The notes under the pieces are model-generated. The model was not told the DNA's origin. It ran no database searches and worked only from the letters and a program-made list of their open reading frames with translations. A stretch of 15,726 nucleotides of DNA from an uncultured Collinsella sp. (lineage in GTDB: Bacteria; Actinomycetota; Coriobacteriia; Coriobacteriales; Coriobacteriaceae), in contig URKM01000045.1 of NCBI GenBank assembly GCA_900548365.1, positions 1 through 15,726 of the forward strand, in the 5' to 3' direction. How positions within the stretch are numbered: the stretch's first letter is position 1; each line of letters begins with the position of its first letter. Below are positions 14,010 through 15,726 of this stretch, in pieces. A program made the translations under genes and the position numbers.

Positions 14010-15726
14010 AACCCTTGCCGCATCCATCCGCGACTACCTCAAGCCCACCATCGCGACGCCGATCCTCGTCTTGTGCGAGGTCGCGTGCGAGATGACCATC
14101 CCGTTCGTCACAGCCAACCTCATCGACACCATCAAGGAGGGCGCGTCCGTCGCCCAGATCCTTCCGACCGCGGGCGTCCTCGTCGCGCTCGCCGTGGTGT
14201 CGCTGTTCTTCGGCGCCGCCGCGGGCATCACCTGCAGCCATGCGAGCTGCGGCTTCGCCAAGAACCTGCGACACGACCTCTTCTACAAGATCCAGACCTT
14301 CTCGTTCTCGAACATCGACCGCTTCTCCAGCTCCTCGCTGGTCACGCGCCTCACCACGGATATCACCAACGTGCAGCAAGCGTTCATGCTGATCATCCGC
14401 ATCGCCGTGCGCGCGCCGCTGGTCCTCATCTTCGCCTTCGCGATGGCCTACGCCATGGGCGGCTCCGTCTCGTTCGTCTACCTGGCAATGATCCCGCTGC
14501 TCGGCATCGGCCTCGGCCTCATCATCCACAAGGTCACGCCGATCTTCACCCGCGTTTTCCATAAGTACGACGCGCTCAACGAGTCCGTTGAGGAGAACGT
14601 CACCGGCATGCGCGTGGTGAAGAGCTACGTGCGCGAGGACTACGAGAAGCAGAAGTTCGCCACCGCCGCCCAGGACGTCTGCGCCGACTTCACCCGCGCT
14701 GAAAAGCTGCTCGCGTTCAACAACCCGCTGATGAACTTCTGCGTCAACGGGGCGTTCGTCGTCATCATCTACCTGGGCTCCAAGCTCATCATCACCAGCC
14801 AGGCGACCGCCTTCGACGTGGGCCAGCTCTCGTCGACCTTCACCTATGGCTTCCAGATCCTCATGAGCCTCATGCAACTCTCCATGATCTTCGTCATGGT
14901 CACCATGGCAGAGGAGAGCGCGCGCCGCATCTGCGAGGTTCTGCAGGCAGAGCCCACCATCGCCAATCCGGCGAAGCCGGTGCGCGAGGTGGCCGACGGC
15001 TCGATCGACTTCGACCACGTGAGCTTCAAGTACTCCGCGCACGCCGAGCGCCAGGCGCTCGATGACATCGACCTGCACATCGCCAGCGGCGAGACCATCG
15101 GCATCATCGGCGGTACCGGCTCGGCAAAATCCACGCTGGTGAACCTCATCGCCCGCCTCTACGACGCGAGCGAGGGCGCCGTGCGCGTGGGCGGCGTGGA
15201 CGTCCGCGACTACGACCTCGACGCCCTGCGCCACCAGGTCGCCATGGTCCTGCAGAAGAACGTGCTGTTCAGCGGCACCATTGCCGACAACCTGCGCTGG
15301 GGCGACGCCGACGCCACCGATGAGGAGATCCGCGAGGCCGCCCACCTCGCCTGCGCCGACGAGTTCGTCGACGGGTTCCCGAAGGGTTACGACACCTGGA
15401 TCGAGCAGGGCGGCTCCAACGTCTCCGGCGGCCAGAAGCAGCGCCTGTGCATCGCGCGCGCCCTGCTGCGCCGGCCCAAGGTGCTGATCCTCGACGACTC
15501 CACGAGCGCCGTCGACACCAAGACCGACGCCAAGATCCGCGCCGGCCTCGCATCGTACCTGCCCGATACGACCAAGCTCATCATCGCCCAGCGCGTCTCC
15601 AGCGTGCAGGATGCCGACCGCATCATCGTGATGGAGGGCGGGCGCATCGCGAGCATCGGCACCCACGAGGAGCTGCTCGAGACGTCCGAGATCTACCGCG
15701 AGACCTTCACCTCGCAAAACAAGATG
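14002..15726 (+). CDS. ABC exporter half-transporter, degenerate-site subunit (3' end outside window)
   Basis: A type IV (ABCB/MsbA-like) half-transporter with an N-terminal six-helix membrane domain (about 10-300) and a C-terminal ATPase domain (about 334 on). The 575 visible residues are nearly complete. ATPase motifs: Walker A GGTGSAKST (370-378), Q-loop Q418, signature VSGGQKQR (474-481), Walker B VLILDD (494-499) and D-loop SAVD (502-505). The residue after Walker B, normally Glu, is D499, and the switch His is Q530 (IIAQRVSS). This is the pattern of the degenerate subunit in heterodimeric exporters such as BmrCD or TM287/288. A canonical partner should be encoded just beyond 15726. Start: ATG 14002 with AGGAG four bases upstream, overlapping the MarR stop. 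Likely exports drugs, antimicrobials or lipids; substrate not readable. Confidence 0.93.
   Translation, partial: MVKTLAASIRDYLKPTIATPILVLCEVACEMTIPFVTANLIDTIKEGASVAQILPTAGVLVALAVVSLFFGAAAGITCSHASCGFAKNLRHDLFYKIQTFSFSNIDRFSSSSLVTRLTTDITNVQQAFMLIIRIAVRAPLVLIFAFAMAYAMGGSVSFVYLAMIPLLGIGLGLIIHKVTPIFTRVFHKYDALNESVEENVTGMRVVKSYVREDYEKQKFATAAQDVCADFTRAEKLLAFNNPLMNFCVNGAFVVIIYLGSKLIITSQATAFDVGQLSSTFTYGFQILMSLMQLSMIFVMVTMAEESARRICEVLQAEPTIANPAKPVREVADGSIDFDHVSFKYSAHAERQALDDIDLHIASGETIGIIGGTGSAKSTLVNLIARLYDASEGAVRVGGVDVRDYDLDALRHQVAMVLQKNVLFSGTIADNLRWGDADATDEEIREAAHLACADEFVDGFPKGYDTWIEQGGSNVSGGQKQRLCIARALLRRPKVLILDDSTSAVDTKTDAKIRAGLASYLPDTTKLIIAQRVSSVQDADRIIVMEGGRIASIGTHEELLETSEIYRETFTSQNKM

Noticed and set aside
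13933..15717. Long minus-strand open frame opposite the ABC gene
   Set aside because: Its composition (Asp/Glu/Gly/Arg/His-rich, no domain) is that of an antisense shadow; the plus strand encodes clear ABC motifs across the same bases.

Overview
The window reads as chromosomal DNA of a GC-rich, menaquinone-using, Gram-positive anaerobe, most likely a gut Coriobacteriia member of the Collinsella/Enorma kind. This is inference from the gene set: very large secreted mucin-type glycosidases with an actinobacterial SLH-like cell-wall tail, MenA, a YitT-family protein, a zinc-ribbon/YARHG membrane protein, and a MarR-controlled half ABC exporter. No phage, IS element, tRNA, rRNA or CRISPR array was seen.

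Left region (1-6456, minus strand): two secreted N-acetylhexosamine-releasing enzymes lie in tandem. Upstream is a 1674-residue GH20 protein with two N-terminal F5/8C (CBM32-like) modules, a GH20 catalytic domain, a LamG-like domain, a third F5/8C module, a helical segment and three SLH-like repeats. Downstream, past a strong UUCG-loop terminator, is the 5' part of a GH84 beta-N-acetylglucosaminidase gene that runs off the left edge. They would act at the cell surface on host glycans. Both have intact catalytic acid pairs.

Middle region: a 692-bp intergenic region (6457-7148) separates the GH20 gene from a divergent YitT-family gene. It holds an AT-rich promoter island, palindromes and an orphan plus-strand terminator. 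The YitT gene converges on prfA (RF1), which ends in its own terminator. Upstream of prfA is a 295-bp gap with a good sigma70-type promoter, an eight-codon ORF ending in UAG, and overlapping GC-rich hairpins. A LacX-type aldose-1-epimerase gene follows on the minus strand, divergent from menA.

Right region (10730-15726, plus strand): menA, a zinc-ribbon/YARHG membrane protein with a strong terminator, then a MarR regulator whose stop overlaps the start of an ABC exporter half-subunit that runs off the right edge. The exporter's ATPase site is degenerate (Asp for the catalytic Glu, Gln for the switch His), so a canonical partner subunit is expected just beyond the window.

The most interesting thread is translation termination. 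RF1 carries Gln where the stop-codon-reading His is expected. Its mRNA leader has a small ORF ending in the RF1-only codon UAG. None of the seven complete genes here ends in TGA. Each point is visible in the sequence; the link between them is speculation that genome-wide data would settle.
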